Shown here piece by piece: positions 34,635 to 42,345 of a DNA stretch of 64,000 nt (the first letter of the stretch is position 1; every line of letters begins with the position of its first letter). The stretch is taken from positions 1,736,001-1,800,000 of the forward strand of contig CAWHVG010000005.1 in NCBI GenBank assembly GCA_963832725.1, in the 5' to 3' direction. This DNA is from JAEZBP01 sp963832725. Lineage in GTDB: Bacteria > Myxococcota_A > Polyangia > Polyangiales > Sandaracinaceae. The notes under the pieces were generated by a model. That model did not search any database, was not told the origin of the DNA, and saw only the letters and a list, made by a program, of their open reading frames with translations. The position numbers and the translations under genes were made by a program.

Positions 34635-35603
34635 ATGGCAGCGGGCAGCGAGCTTCTGATCGTCGACGGCGCCCAGCGCACCCGCGAGGGCATGCGCAAG
34701 CTCTTCGAGCAAAGCGGGTTCGTGTGTACGGCCGTCGGCGACGGCGCCGCCGCGCAGCGCCTGATCCAGCAGAAGTTCTTCCCCGCCGCGCTGATCGATC
34801 TGGACGTGGACCACCCCGGCGCGGGCGTGGATCTGTTGCGCTTCGTGCGCACGCACTCGCGGCAGACGGCGGTCGTGATGCTGGCGGGCCGGCGCTCGTT
34901 CGAGGGCGCCGTCGAAGCCCTGCGCGCCGGTGCGCTCGACGTGGTGCTCAAGGAGAACGACCAGGTCGACCACCTGCGCCAGGTCGTGAAGCTGGCGGCC
35001 GAGCGCTATCAGAACGAGCAGAGCGACGAGCTCTACCGTGAGGTACGCGGCGTCCTCGACGAAGCGGTCAAGGTCATGCTGGCGATGAGCAAGAAGGTGT
35101 ACGCCCACCTCTCGCTGGCGGCCGCTCCCTTGAGGCCGCGGGTGATGATCGTCGACGGCGAGAGCGAGTTCCTGAAGGAGCTGGCGTCGCTGGTCCAGGA
35201 TCGCGGATGGGAGGTCGCCGGCGAGATGACCGGCGGCGCCGGCCTCGACCGCGGCATGAGCGAAAAGCTGGACATCATCGCCGTCCGCAACGAGCTGCCC
35301 GACCTGCGCGGCAGCATGGTCCTGCGCTCCGTGCAAGCTCAGCGCGGTGAGGTGCTCGGCTTGCTGTATAGTGCCGACGGAACCGGGCGGATCGAACGCA
35401 TGGAGCAAGGACGTACGGAAGCCACGGAGCGACCCTTTCGGGGCGCGGACCACCTCGTCGAGCGGATCCAATCGCTCGCCGACGAGCTCGGCACGCGCGC
35501 GCAGGAGCGCCGCTTCATCCAAGCCTTCCGTGGCGACCACGAGGACTTCCTGCGGCGCTATGCGGAGCTGAAGCTCAAGGTCGACCGCCTGATCAACGAC
35601 TGA
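34635..35603 (+). CDS. Tandem receiver-domain protein with degenerate second receiver
   Basis: ATG 34635; 322 residues. The first CheY-like receiver (residues ~5-125) has LLIVDGAQ (acidic pocket reduced to one Asp), phosphoacceptor Asp55 in ALIDLDV, Ala84 where Thr/Ser is usual (VMLAGR), and Lys106 (VVLKEN). A helical linker (DELYREVRGVLDEAVKVMLAMSKKVYAHL) leads to a second receiver (~168-300) starting RVMIVDGESEF, where the phosphoacceptor position in DIIAVRNELPD is Arg218, so it cannot be phosphorylated in the normal way. There is no output domain. This layout recalls double-receiver motility regulators such as FrzZ. A coiled tail (ELKLKVDRLIND) ends the protein. It is coupled to the upstream AgmX-like gene by a 13-bp gap. 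Confidence 0.85.
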   Translation: MAAGSELLIVDGAQRTREGMRKLFEQSGFVCTAVGDGAAAQRLIQQKFFPAALIDLDVDHPGAGVDLLRFVRTHSRQTAVVMLAGRRSFEGAVEALRAGALDVVLKENDQVDHLRQVVKLAAERYQNEQSDELYREVRGVLDEAVKVMLAMSKKVYAHLSLAAAPLRPRVMIVDGESEFLKELASLVQDRGWEVAGEMTGGAGLDRGMSEKLDIIAVRNELPDLRGSMVLRSVQAQRGEVLGLLYSADGTGRIERMEQGRTEATERPFRGADHLVERIQSLADELGTRAQERRFIQAFRGDHEDFLRRYAELKLKVDRLIND

Positions 35604-35641
35604 CGCCGCGTCAAGCGCCACTTCCTTTTCGGAGCATCCAG

Positions 35642-36143
35642 ATGTCCCGCAAACACGTCGACGAAGAGCACCTCACGGTCACCGGAGCCCACCGCAATTC
35701 GCAGCCGCCGGGCATCGCCGTGACGGACGACGTCGTCATCGTCGTCACCCAGGCGTTCTGCCCGAAGGGCCACAACGTGGTCGGCGTCTCGGACGAGACG
35801 TTCGACGAGTTCCCCGCCGTCTCGCTGAAGGTCGTAGCGGACGGGCACGACGGGCTGGTGCACCTGAGCCCCATCCACGGGGACAAGCGCAAGTCGGGCC
35901 TCACCGACCTCCCGCTCGGCACCAAGTGCGACATCCGCTGCCCCGTCTGCGACACGCCCCTCGACACGCTGGGCCCCGTCGACGACGGAACGGACGCTCA
36001 GTACCGCGCGCTCTACCTCACGCCGAAGCTGGCCGAGGGCGCGCTCGTCGCCATCAGCGACACCTGGGGGCACTACCACTCGCGCATCGTCGAGGACACC
36101 GAGCTGATCTCGTACTGGGCGGCCAACCACCCGGATTCTCTGA
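35642..36143 (+). CDS. Cys-containing cytoplasmic protein of unknown function; frame break near its end
   Basis: ATG 35642 follows the receiver gene by 38 bp. The protein has VVIVVTQAFCPKGHNVVG, SLKVVADGHDGLVHLSPIHGDKRK and CDIRCPVCDTPLD, suggesting one zinc site with Cys ligands in two places, then YRALYLTPKLAEGALVAISDTWGHYHSRIVEDTELISYWAANHPD. As written, the frame runs on to 36895, but the sequence after about 36140 has no protein character, overlaps a minus-strand small ORF and covers the PilZ gene. If GATTC at 36134-36138 were GATC, the protein would end AANHPDL with TGA at 36141-36143 (166 residues). I take that as the real end. No family is recognised. Confidence 0.7.
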
Positions 36144-36222
36144 ACATCGGCTGGCGGCGCGAGCAATCGCGCGACGACGAGCGGCAACGCCGCGGAGGGG
36201 CCCGTACCGAACGCGGACCTCC

Positions 36223-36396
36223 TCAGGCGGTGCGGGTGGACGGCGCGGGCGGCGGCGTCCGCCGCTTGACGATCGAGCTCCAGCCGTCGTGCTCCCGATC
36301 TTCGAAGAAGTCGTCGTCGTGGGCCGGATCCGACTGGCTCGCGTCCGGCACCGAGGCCGGGTCGGCCGGCATCGGCCGCTTCTCTTCCGTAGTCAC
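36223..36396 (-). CDS. Possible small acidic protein
   Basis: GTG 36396 could start a 57-residue protein: VTTEEKRPMPADPASVPDASQ, then an acidic run SDPAHDDDFFEDREHDGW and a basic Pro-rich end. The stretch HDDDFFEDREHDGWSSIVKRR has a natural composition, unlike random antisense frames here, but the ribosome site is weak and no homolog is recalled. Upstream codons to 36465 are less protein-like. Confidence 0.4.
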   Translation of the reverse strand: MTTEEKRPMPADPASVPDASQSDPAHDDDFFEDREHDGWSSIVKRRTPPPAPSTRTA

Positions 36397-36590
36397 TGAA
36401 CGCCCCCGAGGTCGTGCGCGAACGCCGCGCGAGGAGAGTGTGGGTGAGCCCACGGGTACCCGCAAGAGCGCCCGACGGGTCGGTCACGTGCCTGACACCG
36501 AACGAGAGCGGGTCGCCCCTTCCGAGCGGGGACACCGGATTTTGGCGCTCTCTCGAAGCGGCCGGCTACGATCACGTTCTGGAGGCCGCG

Positions 36591-37052
36591 ATGAGCAGAA
36601 TGAGAGCGCTGGTGACCATGCCCGACCGCTTCGTCTCGACGACGAGGTCCGACCGCCGCAGGACGATGCGGAGGGGAGTCCGAATCGGCTGCGAGGCCGT
36701 CGCCGACGACGGCTTCCGCCCGCTCGGACGCCGCACGCTGGACCTGTCGCCGGAGGGGATGCTCCTCGAGACCCGCGGCACGTTCGCGCGGCTCGGCGAG
36801 GAGGTCATCGTCTCCTTCCGCCCGCCGAACAGCCGGGTGTGGATCGACGCCGTGGCCGAGGTCGCGCGCCTGGTGAAGGGGCGCCGTCGCGGTGACCACG
36901 AGCAGGCGATCGGCCTGCGCTTCGTGACGATGGACAGCGGCGACCGCGCGTTCCTGACGGCCAAGCTCCGCGGCCACCCGCCGCCCATCCCGGCCCGGCA
37001 GCAGCCCATGGACTACGCGTCGATGGTCCGCTCCATCGCGCTTCACTCCTGA
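36591..37052 (+). CDS. PilZ-domain protein
   Basis: From ATG 36591, 153 residues. The sequence RSDRRRTMRRGVRIGCEAVADDGFRPLGRRTLDLSPEGMLLET contains the PilZ RxxxR-type element and the (D/N)xSxxG motif as DLSPEGM, followed by the beta-barrel (FARLGEEVIVSFRPPNSRVWIDAVAEVARLV...IGLRFVTMDSGDRAFL). PilZ domains bind cyclic di-GMP through these motifs, so this is a probable single-domain c-di-GMP effector for motility or surface behaviour. There is no fused output. It lies downstream of the double-receiver gene on the same strand. Confidence 0.85.
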   Translation: MSRMRALVTMPDRFVSTTRSDRRRTMRRGVRIGCEAVADDGFRPLGRRTLDLSPEGMLLETRGTFARLGEEVIVSFRPPNSRVWIDAVAEVARLVKGRRRGDHEQAIGLRFVTMDSGDRAFLTAKLRGHPPPIPARQQPMDYASMVRSIALHS

Positions 37053-37370
37053 AGGCCTGTCGACGAGCTCCCGTCGCCCCGCGGCCGTTCCGGCCCCGGG
37101 CGCTCGGTGTCCCGTCTCGATTGCCGGGCGCCGACTTCTCGACAGCCTCGAGATCAGTCGACGGTCTCGCTCATCGCCTCGCGGATCGCGGTCGCCCGTT
37201 CGGGATCGATCCGGAAGCGGCGGGCGAGATCGTCCGGGCGATCGTCGAGGCGATCGTCCCGACGGGGCGCGCCGCCCCGAGCGCGCGGGCAAGCGCGCCG
37301 CATGACATCGTGATCATGCTGGGTGGATCATCGCGCGCCGGGCGGAACGGCGAGTGCAGAGCGACGCGCC
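37053..37370. other. Intergenic DNA without recognised features
   Basis: Between the PilZ gene and the lipoprotein at 37371. I see no gene, repeat or terminator; the promoter of the downstream gene should lie here. Confidence 0.45.
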
Positions 37371-38052
37371 ATGACCGAGGCTCGCCGCCGCTACGTGCTC
37401 ATCGCGCTCGCCGCATCCGCCCTCACCCTCACGGGATGCCAAGACCTCTTCATGGTCGAGCTGGGGCGGAAGAACATCGCGGCGGTCGTCGTCAATCGCG
37501 CGTTCCCGACCGGTCTCTCCGACCCCACCGGCTGTCCCGCGGTCGACCGGACCTACCACACCAGCGGGGGCGACGCGCGCATCGTGGTCGCGCAGCTCAC
37601 CGAAGGCTGCCTCTTGGCCGTCCACCTCGACGAGGCCGAGCTCCTGAACGAGGGGACGATGAAGCTCTGGGCCAAGGCCCTGAAGGGCTACGATCTGAGC
37701 GCGCTGATCTCGATCGACATCATCATCGATCAATTCCGCCTCGACGCGGGCCGTGAACACCCCTTCGGGGCCGACCAGGTGCAGGCGCTCTCGATCGCGC
37801 TCGACAAGCGGGTCTTGGTGCAACGCGAGGACCTCGCGCGCATCGAGTCGGGCGAGAACGACGTCCGCATCCCGATCCCGCAAGAGCTGGTCGAATCGTT
37901 TCGAGAAGTCGCTGGGGGCCGGTGAAGCGTTCCGCGCCGCCCTCGACATCCGGATCGTCGTCCGGCCCGAGATCGCGCTGCCGGCCTTCCTGCACGTGCG
38001 CACCGCGCTCCAGCCGCTCCTGCTCATCGACGGCTGGAAGGCGACGTTCTGA
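37371..38052 (+). CDS. Lipoprotein of unknown function, frame break at 37893
   Basis: From ATG 37371: MTEARRRYVLIALAASALTLTGC, lipobox LTGC. The mature part includes NIAAVVVNRAFPTGL, CPAVDRTYHTSGGDARIVVAQLTEGCLLAVHLDEAELLNEGTMKLW and SALISIDIIIDQFRLDAG. The frame stops early at 37925, but reading GATC for GAATC at 37893-37897 gives ELVDRFEKSLGAGEAFRAALDIRIVVRPEIALPAFLHVRTALQPLLLIDGW to TGA 38050-38052 (226 residues). The continuity is convincing. It is predicted to sit in the envelope with an elongated beta/alpha fold; function unknown. Confidence 0.72.
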
Positions 38053-38094
38053 GCCGCGACGTCTTGAGCCGCGACGGTCTGAGCCGCGACGGGC
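38050..38094. repeat. Three 15-bp repeats each carrying an in-frame TGA
   Basis: Units TGAGCCGCGACGTCT, TGAGCCGCGACGGTC and TGAGCCGCGACGGGC start at 38050, 38065 and 38080. The first TGA is the stop of the lipoprotein gene, and the other two are in the same frame. The array ends where the convergent dCMP deaminase gene ends. Confidence 0.75.
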
Positions 38095-38095
38095 G

Positions 38096-38581
38096 TCAGC
38101 TCGCGACGGTGGCCAGGCGCGGATCCTTGGGCCCCTCCACCCGGACCACCTCCACGCCGTGCGACTCGAGGTAGTCGACGCCGTTCTCGCCGGCGTAGCC
38201 GCCCTCGACGATCAACACCCGCGCGATGCCGGCGTGGTGGATCATCTTCGCGCACATCATGCAGGGCTCGCCGGTCACGATCAGCCACGCGCCGCTGCAG
38301 CGGACCCCGTTGGCGGCGGCGTTGCACACCACGTTCATCTCGGCGTGGTGGCAGCCGATCTCCATCCGCGTGCCGCTCTTGATCCCGAGCGTGTCGCGCA
38401 GGCACTGATCGCCGCCGCAGAGCTCGCCACCGCCGCGCGGGCCGCCGTTGTAGCCGTCCATCAGGATCACGTTCCGATCCGGATCGAGCAGCAGCGCCCC
38501 GAACTTGCGCCGCGGACAGTTGGAGGCCTTGGCGAGCGCGAGGCATTGCTCGACGCGGATGCGGATGTGCTTGTCCTTCAT
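38096..38581 (-). CDS. Deoxycytidylate (dCMP) deaminase
   Basis: A 161-residue zinc enzyme of the ComE/dCMP-deaminase group converting dCMP to dUMP for thymidylate synthesis. HHAEMN gives the zinc His and the proton-shuttle Glu, and GEPCMMCAKMIHHAGI gives the two zinc Cys (PCxxC). The N-terminus RVEQCLALAKASNCPRRKFGALLLDPDRNVILMDGYNGGPRG is family-typical. There is also a conserved additional Cys/His region (CGGDQCLRD). Cytoplasmic. The ATG start is supported by the normal family length. Confidence 0.92.
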   Translation of the reverse strand: MKDKHIRIRVEQCLALAKASNCPRRKFGALLLDPDRNVILMDGYNGGPRGGGELCGGDQCLRDTLGIKSGTRMEIGCHHAEMNVVCNAAANGVRCSGAWLIVTGEPCMMCAKMIHHAGIARVLIVEGGYAGENGVDYLESHGVEVVRVEGPKDPRLATVAS

Positions 38582-38640
38582 GTCCGGCCTCGGAGCGTAG
38601 CAGGACGCGCGCCGCAGTCAGCGCGTCGCGAACGGCGAGC

Positions 38641-39114
38641 TCACCCGATGGCGCGCTCGATGGCCTGCACCAGCTCGGGGCTGTCGGGCGCGACGGTCGG
38701 CGCGAAGCGCGCGAGGAGCGTTCCATCCTTGCCGATGAGGAACTTCGCGAAGTTCCACTCGATGTCGCCGTGATCGGCGGCCTCTTCCTTGAGCCAGCGA
38801 TAGAGCGGGTGGGCGCCCTCGCCGTTGACCTCGATCTTCGCGAACATCGGGAACTGCACGCCGTAGTTGGTGGTGCAGAACTCTTGGATCTCGCCCTCGG
38901 TCCCCGGCTCCTGCGCGCCGAACTGATTGCAGGGGAAGCCGAGGACGGCGAGCCCCTCGTACTTCTCGTGGAGCTTCTCCAGCCCTTCGTACTGCGGCGT
39001 CAGGCCGCACTTGGAGGCCACGTTGACGACGAGCGCCGCCTTCCCTTCGTACGCGCCGAGGCTCTGCTCCTGGCCGTCGATGGTCTTCATGGTGAAGTCG
39101 TGGAAAGTCGTCAT
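38641..39114 (-). CDS. Glutathione peroxidase (Cys type)
   Basis: ATG 39114 follows GGAGGAG at 4-5 bp; 157 residues. The thioredoxin-like fold has VVNVASKCGLTPQYEGLEKLHEKY with peroxidatic Cys36 (Cys in place of selenocysteine), LGFPCNQFGAQEPGT with the second conserved Cys and Gln, and DIEWNFAKFLIGKDG with the conserved Trp-Asn. It reduces H2O2 and organic or lipid hydroperoxides, usually with thioredoxin as donor in bacteria. Cytoplasmic. Just upstream lies the left 118-bp direct repeat. Confidence 0.94.
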   Translation of the reverse strand: MTTFHDFTMKTIDGQEQSLGAYEGKAALVVNVASKCGLTPQYEGLEKLHEKYEGLAVLGFPCNQFGAQEPGTEGEIQEFCTTNYGVQFPMFAKIEVNGEGAHPLYRWLKEEAADHGDIEWNFAKFLIGKDGTLLARFAPTVAPDSPELVQAIERAIG

Positions 39115-39159
39115 CTGCTCCTCCGGGTCGATGGGCCGGTCGAATGGGGGCTCACCTTC

Positions 39160-39277
39160 GGGTCGGCCTCGGCCTGCGTCAAGAGCGCTCGCCGAACGCC
39201 CCCGCTCTGTCCAGGCTCCGGCGTGCTCACGGACCTCGGCGCGCTGACGGACGACGCCCTGACGGGCTCTTTTCGGG
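39160..39277. repeat. 118-bp direct repeat, left copy (duplicate of the trmN6-like 5' end)
   Basis: About 95% identical to 40062-40179 over 118 bp (five to seven differences), both ending GGGCTCTTTTCGGG. In the right copy this DNA is the upstream region and first ~18 codons of the TrmN6-like gene (VLTDLGELTDDALTGSFR). Here the coding part runs into unrelated sequence, so this is a detached copy. Confidence 0.88.
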
Positions 39278-39436
39278 GTTTCCTGAGAAGCCTTCGGCGC
39301 TGTAGAGCGCGATGCGGCGCACGCCATCGGCGTCGGACTCGGCGCTCGTCAGCAGAAACACCCGTTCGTCAGCATTGAGCCCGAAGTGCCCATCCTCGAG
39401 AAGAGTGCACGACAGGTGCCTGCCGCGAACATGCTC
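39227..39436 (-). pseudogene. Possible C-terminal gene fragment left of the 22-bp array
   Basis: Read on the minus strand from the edge of the array, GRHLSCTLLEDGHFGLNADE-RVFLLTSAESDADGVRRIALYSAEGF has natural composition and high GC at third codon positions, unlike the opposite frame. No start codon is available outside the array and no family is recognised. It may be the end of a gene cut by the array. Confidence 0.35.
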
Positions 39437-39955
39437 GTGCCGCACTGCACGGATGCTGGAGGAGCACTGCACGGATGTTGGAGGAGCACTGCACGGACCA
39501 TGGAGGAGCACTGCACGGATGCTGGAGGAGCACTGCACGGATGCTGGAGGAGCACTGCACGGATGCTGGAGCAGCACTGCACGGATGCTGGAGGAGCACT
39601 GCACGGATGCTGGAGCAGCACTGCACGGATGCTGGAGGAGCACTGCACGGATGCTGGAGCAGCACTGCACGGATGCTGGAGGAGCACTGCACGGACCATG
39701 GAGGAGCACTGCACGGATGCTGGAGCAGCACTGCAGCGCTTTTTCGGATGCAGCCTCATCCGCTGCGACCTGCGCAAGGCGATGTTGAACGAGAGCGCAT
39801 TTCCCGAAACGGCACTCGTCGCCTGCGACCTCTCCCGCGTGTCGTTCCACGACGCCGACCTCGCTGGCACGCGCATCTCGGGCGGCACCCTCGAGGGCGC
39901 CGAACGGATCGGCACAGACCTTCGCCACGCCAGCCTAGTCCTAGTCCTAGTCTAG
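39386..39955 (+). CDS. 22-residue repeats fused to a pentapeptide-repeat segment (doubtful gene)
   Basis: An open frame from ATG 39386 crosses the whole 22-bp array as four 22-residue repeats (HCTDAGGALHGCWRSTARMLEE) and continues into FFGCSLIRCDLRKAMLNESAFPETALVACDLSRVSFHDADLAGTRISGGTLEGAERIGTDLRHASL, which has the A(D/N)LxX rhythm of pentapeptide-repeat proteins. The pentapeptide part (from ~39736) is likely real coding sequence that has lost its normal N-terminus. The array part is open in all six frames, so being open there is not evidence of translation. Normal pentapeptide proteins are much longer. It ends at TAG 39953-39955, right before a hairpin. Confidence 0.4.
   Translation: MPILEKSARQVPAANMLVPHCTDAGGALHGCWRSTARTMEEHCTDAGGALHGCWRSTARMLEQHCTDAGGALHGCWSSTARMLEEHCTDAGAALHGCWRSTARTMEEHCTDAGAALQRFFGCSLIRCDLRKAMLNESAFPETALVACDLSRVSFHDADLAGTRISGGTLEGAERIGTDLRHASLVLVLV
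39443..39735. repeat. Tandem array: 13 units of 22 bp
   Basis: Thirteen complete head-to-tail units plus seven bases. Each unit is CACTGCACGG followed by ATGCTGGAGGAG, with variants in the second half: ATGTTGGAGGAG (unit 2), ACCATGGAGGAG (units 3 and 12), and ATGCTGGAGCAG (units 6, 8, 10 and 13). The first ten bases do not vary. There are no spacers, so it is not CRISPR. Where the unit ends in CAG, CAGCA-N9-TGCTG can pair. A period of 22 bp is about two helical turns, so each unit presents the same DNA face. Confidence 0.95.
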
Positions 39956-39986
39956 TACGACGGACCGGAAGTTCAGTCCGTCGTAC
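39955..39986. terminator. Hairpin with 11-bp perfect stem
   Basis: GTACGACGGAC (39955-39965) pairs perfectly with GTCCGTCGTAC (39976-39986) around a 10-nt loop. It follows the pentapeptide frame directly and is preceded by three CCTAGT units. No T-run follows, so factor-independent termination is not assured. Confidence 0.6.
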
Positions 39987-40061
39987 GTCGTGGGGTGGGG
40001 GCCCCGCTTGCGGAGGTGGCGGGCGTTCGGCGAACCCTCGGCCGATCTCGGCGCCTACTCG

Positions 40062-40179
40062 GGGTCGGCCTCGGCCTGCGTCGAGAGCGCTTGCCGAACG
40101 CCCCCGCGCTGTCCAGGCTCCGGCGTGCTCACGGACCTCGGCGAGCTGACGGACGACGCCCTCACGGGCTCTTTTCGGG
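40062..40179. repeat. 118-bp direct repeat, right copy
   Basis: Matches 39160-39277. It contains the upstream region and start of the TrmN6-like gene and is presumably the original. Start-to-start distance is 902 bp. Confidence 0.88.
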
Positions 40180-40941
40180 TGTGGCAACGCCGCCGCGGCC
40201 ATCGCTACTCGCTCGACGACGTGGCCACGGCCTGGGAAGCGGCGCGCGCGATGCCCGAAGCCCGCTCGTACGCCGAATCTCGGCTGCGGCATCGGCTCGG
40301 TGCTCTTGATGGTCACCTACAAGCTGCCGGCCGAGGCGCGCGTCGCGGCCGTCGAAGCGCAAGCGCAGAGCCATCGGCTGGCCCGCGAGAACCTCGCCCG
40401 CAACACCCTCGCCCGCGAGGGGCTCGAGAAGGTGTTGCTCGTCCACGGCGATCTGCGCGCGCCGGATCTCCGGGAGACGCTCGGCGGCCCCTTCGAGCTG
40501 GTCACCGGGACGCCACCCTATCTGCCTCCCGGCCGCGGCTCGCCTTCCACCGACGCGCAGCGCACCTACGCGCGGCTGGAGATGCGAGGCGGCGTGGAGG
40601 ACTATCTGGCGGCGGCGGCCGGGGTCCTCGCGCCCAACGGTCGCTTCGTGGTCTGCTGCGACGCCCGCCGACCCGAGCGCGCGCTCGAGGGAGGCGCCGC
40701 CGCCGGCTTGTCCGCGGTCCGAAAGCGCGACGTCGTCCCGCGGGCCGGCAAGAAGGGCGCGCTCTTCACCGTGTGGACCTTCGCCCACGCCGAGGGCGCG
40801 CCGGCGCTGGTCGAAGAGCCGCCGCTGATCGCCCGCGACGAAGGCGGCGGCCGCACCGAGGCCGCTCACGATCTCCGCCGCTTCTTCGACCTGCCCGTCA
40901 ACGAAGCCGAGCCGCCGAGCCCGGGAAAGGTGGCCCCGTGA
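40125..40941 (+). CDS. TrmN6-like N6-adenine methyltransferase, frame break at 40275
   Basis: From GTG 40125 the protein reads VLTDLGELTDDALTGSFRVWQRRRGHRYSLDDVATAWEAA, the usual N-terminus of tRNA1(Val) A37 N6-methyltransferases. Reading GATC for GAATC at 40275-40279 restores the canonical SAM motif SYADLGCGIGSVLLMVTYKLP, then VAAVEAQAQSHRLARENLARN, VHGDLRAP, FELVTGTPPYLPPG (the NPPY-type catalytic motif with T-P-P-Y) and VLAPNGRFVVCCDA. The repaired length is 271 residues, normal for the family. It would methylate an adenine of tRNA (or a similar nucleic-acid target). As written, the enzyme is cut just before the SAM site. It lies 109 bp upstream of a DNA methyltransferase gene. Confidence 0.82.
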
Positions 40942-41050
40942 GCGGTGGCCTGCGAGACCGACTCGACCGCGGACAGCGCCCAACCGACTCGCTCGCGCCG
41001 ACGGGAGAGTGGTTCGTGGCCGAGCGTTCAGGGCGTGGAGAGGATGTAGC

Positions 41051-42250
41051 GTGAGCGACGATCGACGAGACCGAGAGCCGAAGCCGCGCCCGCGCCGCGC
41101 GCTGAGCAACCTCGGCGGCGCGGTGGAGACGCGTGGCCACCCGGAGCTCTCGGCCATGTTGGCCAAGGCGTGGGAGCGCGCCGCGAAAGAGCCGCCGGAC
41201 GTGCTGACCCACGGCTTCCACAGCTGGCCGGCGCGGATGCACTGGGCCATCCCGCGGACGATCCTCGAAGCCCTGGAGCCGGGCACCGTCATCGATCCCT
41301 TCTGCGGCGGCGGCACCGTGCTGATCGAGGCGCGCGTCGCCGGCGCTCGGTCCTTCGGCGTCGATCTGAGCCCGCTGGCGCGCCGGGTGGCGGACGTGAA
41401 GCTCGACTCCCGCGACGAGGCCGGCCGGGCGCGGCTGCTCGCTGCGGCCGAGGCCGTCGCCGCCGCCAGCGAGGCGCGCGTTCGAGGCCGCGTGCGCATC
41501 GTGGTGCCGCTCCCGGAGCACGAGATCCGCTGGTACGCGCCCCACGTGCTGAAGGAGCTCGGCGGGCTGCTGGCGGAGATCCGCGCGCTCGAGGATCTGG
41601 ACGATCGCGACGCCCTGGAGATGGTCTTCTCCTCCATCCTGGTCAAGGTCTCGCGCCAGCGCGCCGACACCTCCGAGGAGACCACCGAGAAGCGCATCCG
41701 CAAGGGGCTGAGCACGGAGTTCTTCCTCCGCAAGGCCCGGGAGCTGGTCGAGCGGCTGGGCGAGCTGGCCGCCGTGGCCCGCGCGCCGGCGCCGCCCGTG
41801 GTCGAAGGCGACGCGCGCGAGCTGCCCTTCCTGGCCGGGCGCCGCCGCTGCGATCTGGTCCTCACCTCACCGCCCTACGGCGGCACCTACGACTACGCGA
41901 CCCACCACGCGCGCCGCATCGCCTGGCTCGGGCTGGACGACCGAGCCTTGCGCCGCCTCGAGCTCGGCGCCCGCCGCTCGCTGACCGGCCCGGACGCCCT
42001 CAGGCACTGGGAGCGCGATGTCGCGTCCATGCTCTCCGCGATGGCCGCGGTCGTCCATCCGGGCGGCCACGTGGCGCTGGTGATGGGCGACGCGCAGATC
42101 GGCGAGCAGCGGGTCGAAGCGCCGGCCCAGCTCGTCCGCCTCGGCCGCCGCGAGGGCCTCGAGCCCCTCGCCCTCGCGTCCCAAGTCCGCGAGGATCGGA
42201 CCGGCATGCCCCCCCGGCGCGAGCACATCGCCCTCTTCCGCCGCGCCTGA
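41051..42250 (+). CDS. DNA (N4-cytosine/N6-adenine) methyltransferase
   Basis: GTG 41051 is preceded by GGAGAGG; 399 residues. Motif I is IDPFCGGGTVLIEA at ~81-94, followed by GVDLSPLARRVADVKL. Motif IV is DLVLTSPPYGGTYDY at ~268-282, where TSPPY is typical of amino-methyltransferases. The long segment between may hold target recognition (RWYAPHVLKELGGLL, KVSRQRADTSEETTEKRIRKG). It ends with GGHVALVMGD and HIALFRRA. There is no restriction-enzyme gene next to it, so it looks like an orphan methylase or a Trm11-like relative. DNA versus RNA as target is not proven by sequence. Confidence 0.82.
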   Translation: MSDDRRDREPKPRPRRALSNLGGAVETRGHPELSAMLAKAWERAAKEPPDVLTHGFHSWPARMHWAIPRTILEALEPGTVIDPFCGGGTVLIEARVAGARSFGVDLSPLARRVADVKLDSRDEAGRARLLAAAEAVAAASEARVRGRVRIVVPLPEHEIRWYAPHVLKELGGLLAEIRALEDLDDRDALEMVFSSILVKVSRQRADTSEETTEKRIRKGLSTEFFLRKARELVERLGELAAVARAPAPPVVEGDARELPFLAGRRRCDLVLTSPPYGGTYDYATHHARRIAWLGLDDRALRRLELGARRSLTGPDALRHWERDVASMLSAMAAVVHPGGHVALVMGDAQIGEQRVEAPAQLVRLGRREGLEPLALASQVREDRTGMPPRREHIALFRRA

Positions 42251-42345
42251 TCGCGCCATCGACGACTTCGCCCGTACACCGCAGCCTCCGACGGGAGCGA
42301 GCCACGCTCGACCACCGGGTCCAGCGCCTGCGCGCCCAAGGGCGC

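Noticed and set aside
33501..35621. A long minus-strand frame
   Set aside because: Antisense of the zinc-ribbon and receiver genes, kept open by GC-rich codons and the Ser/Gly repeats.
36144..36895. C-terminal extension of the gene at 35642
   Set aside because: The extra ~250 codons lack protein character and overlap the PilZ gene; a single-base error at GATTC 36134 explains the missing stop.
39443..39735. CRISPR array
   Set aside because: The 22-bp units are directly contiguous, with no spacers, and no cas gene is present.
41051..42250. Restriction-modification system
   Set aside because: Only a methyltransferase is present. The genes on both sides are a TrmN6-like enzyme and debris; no endonuclease was found.
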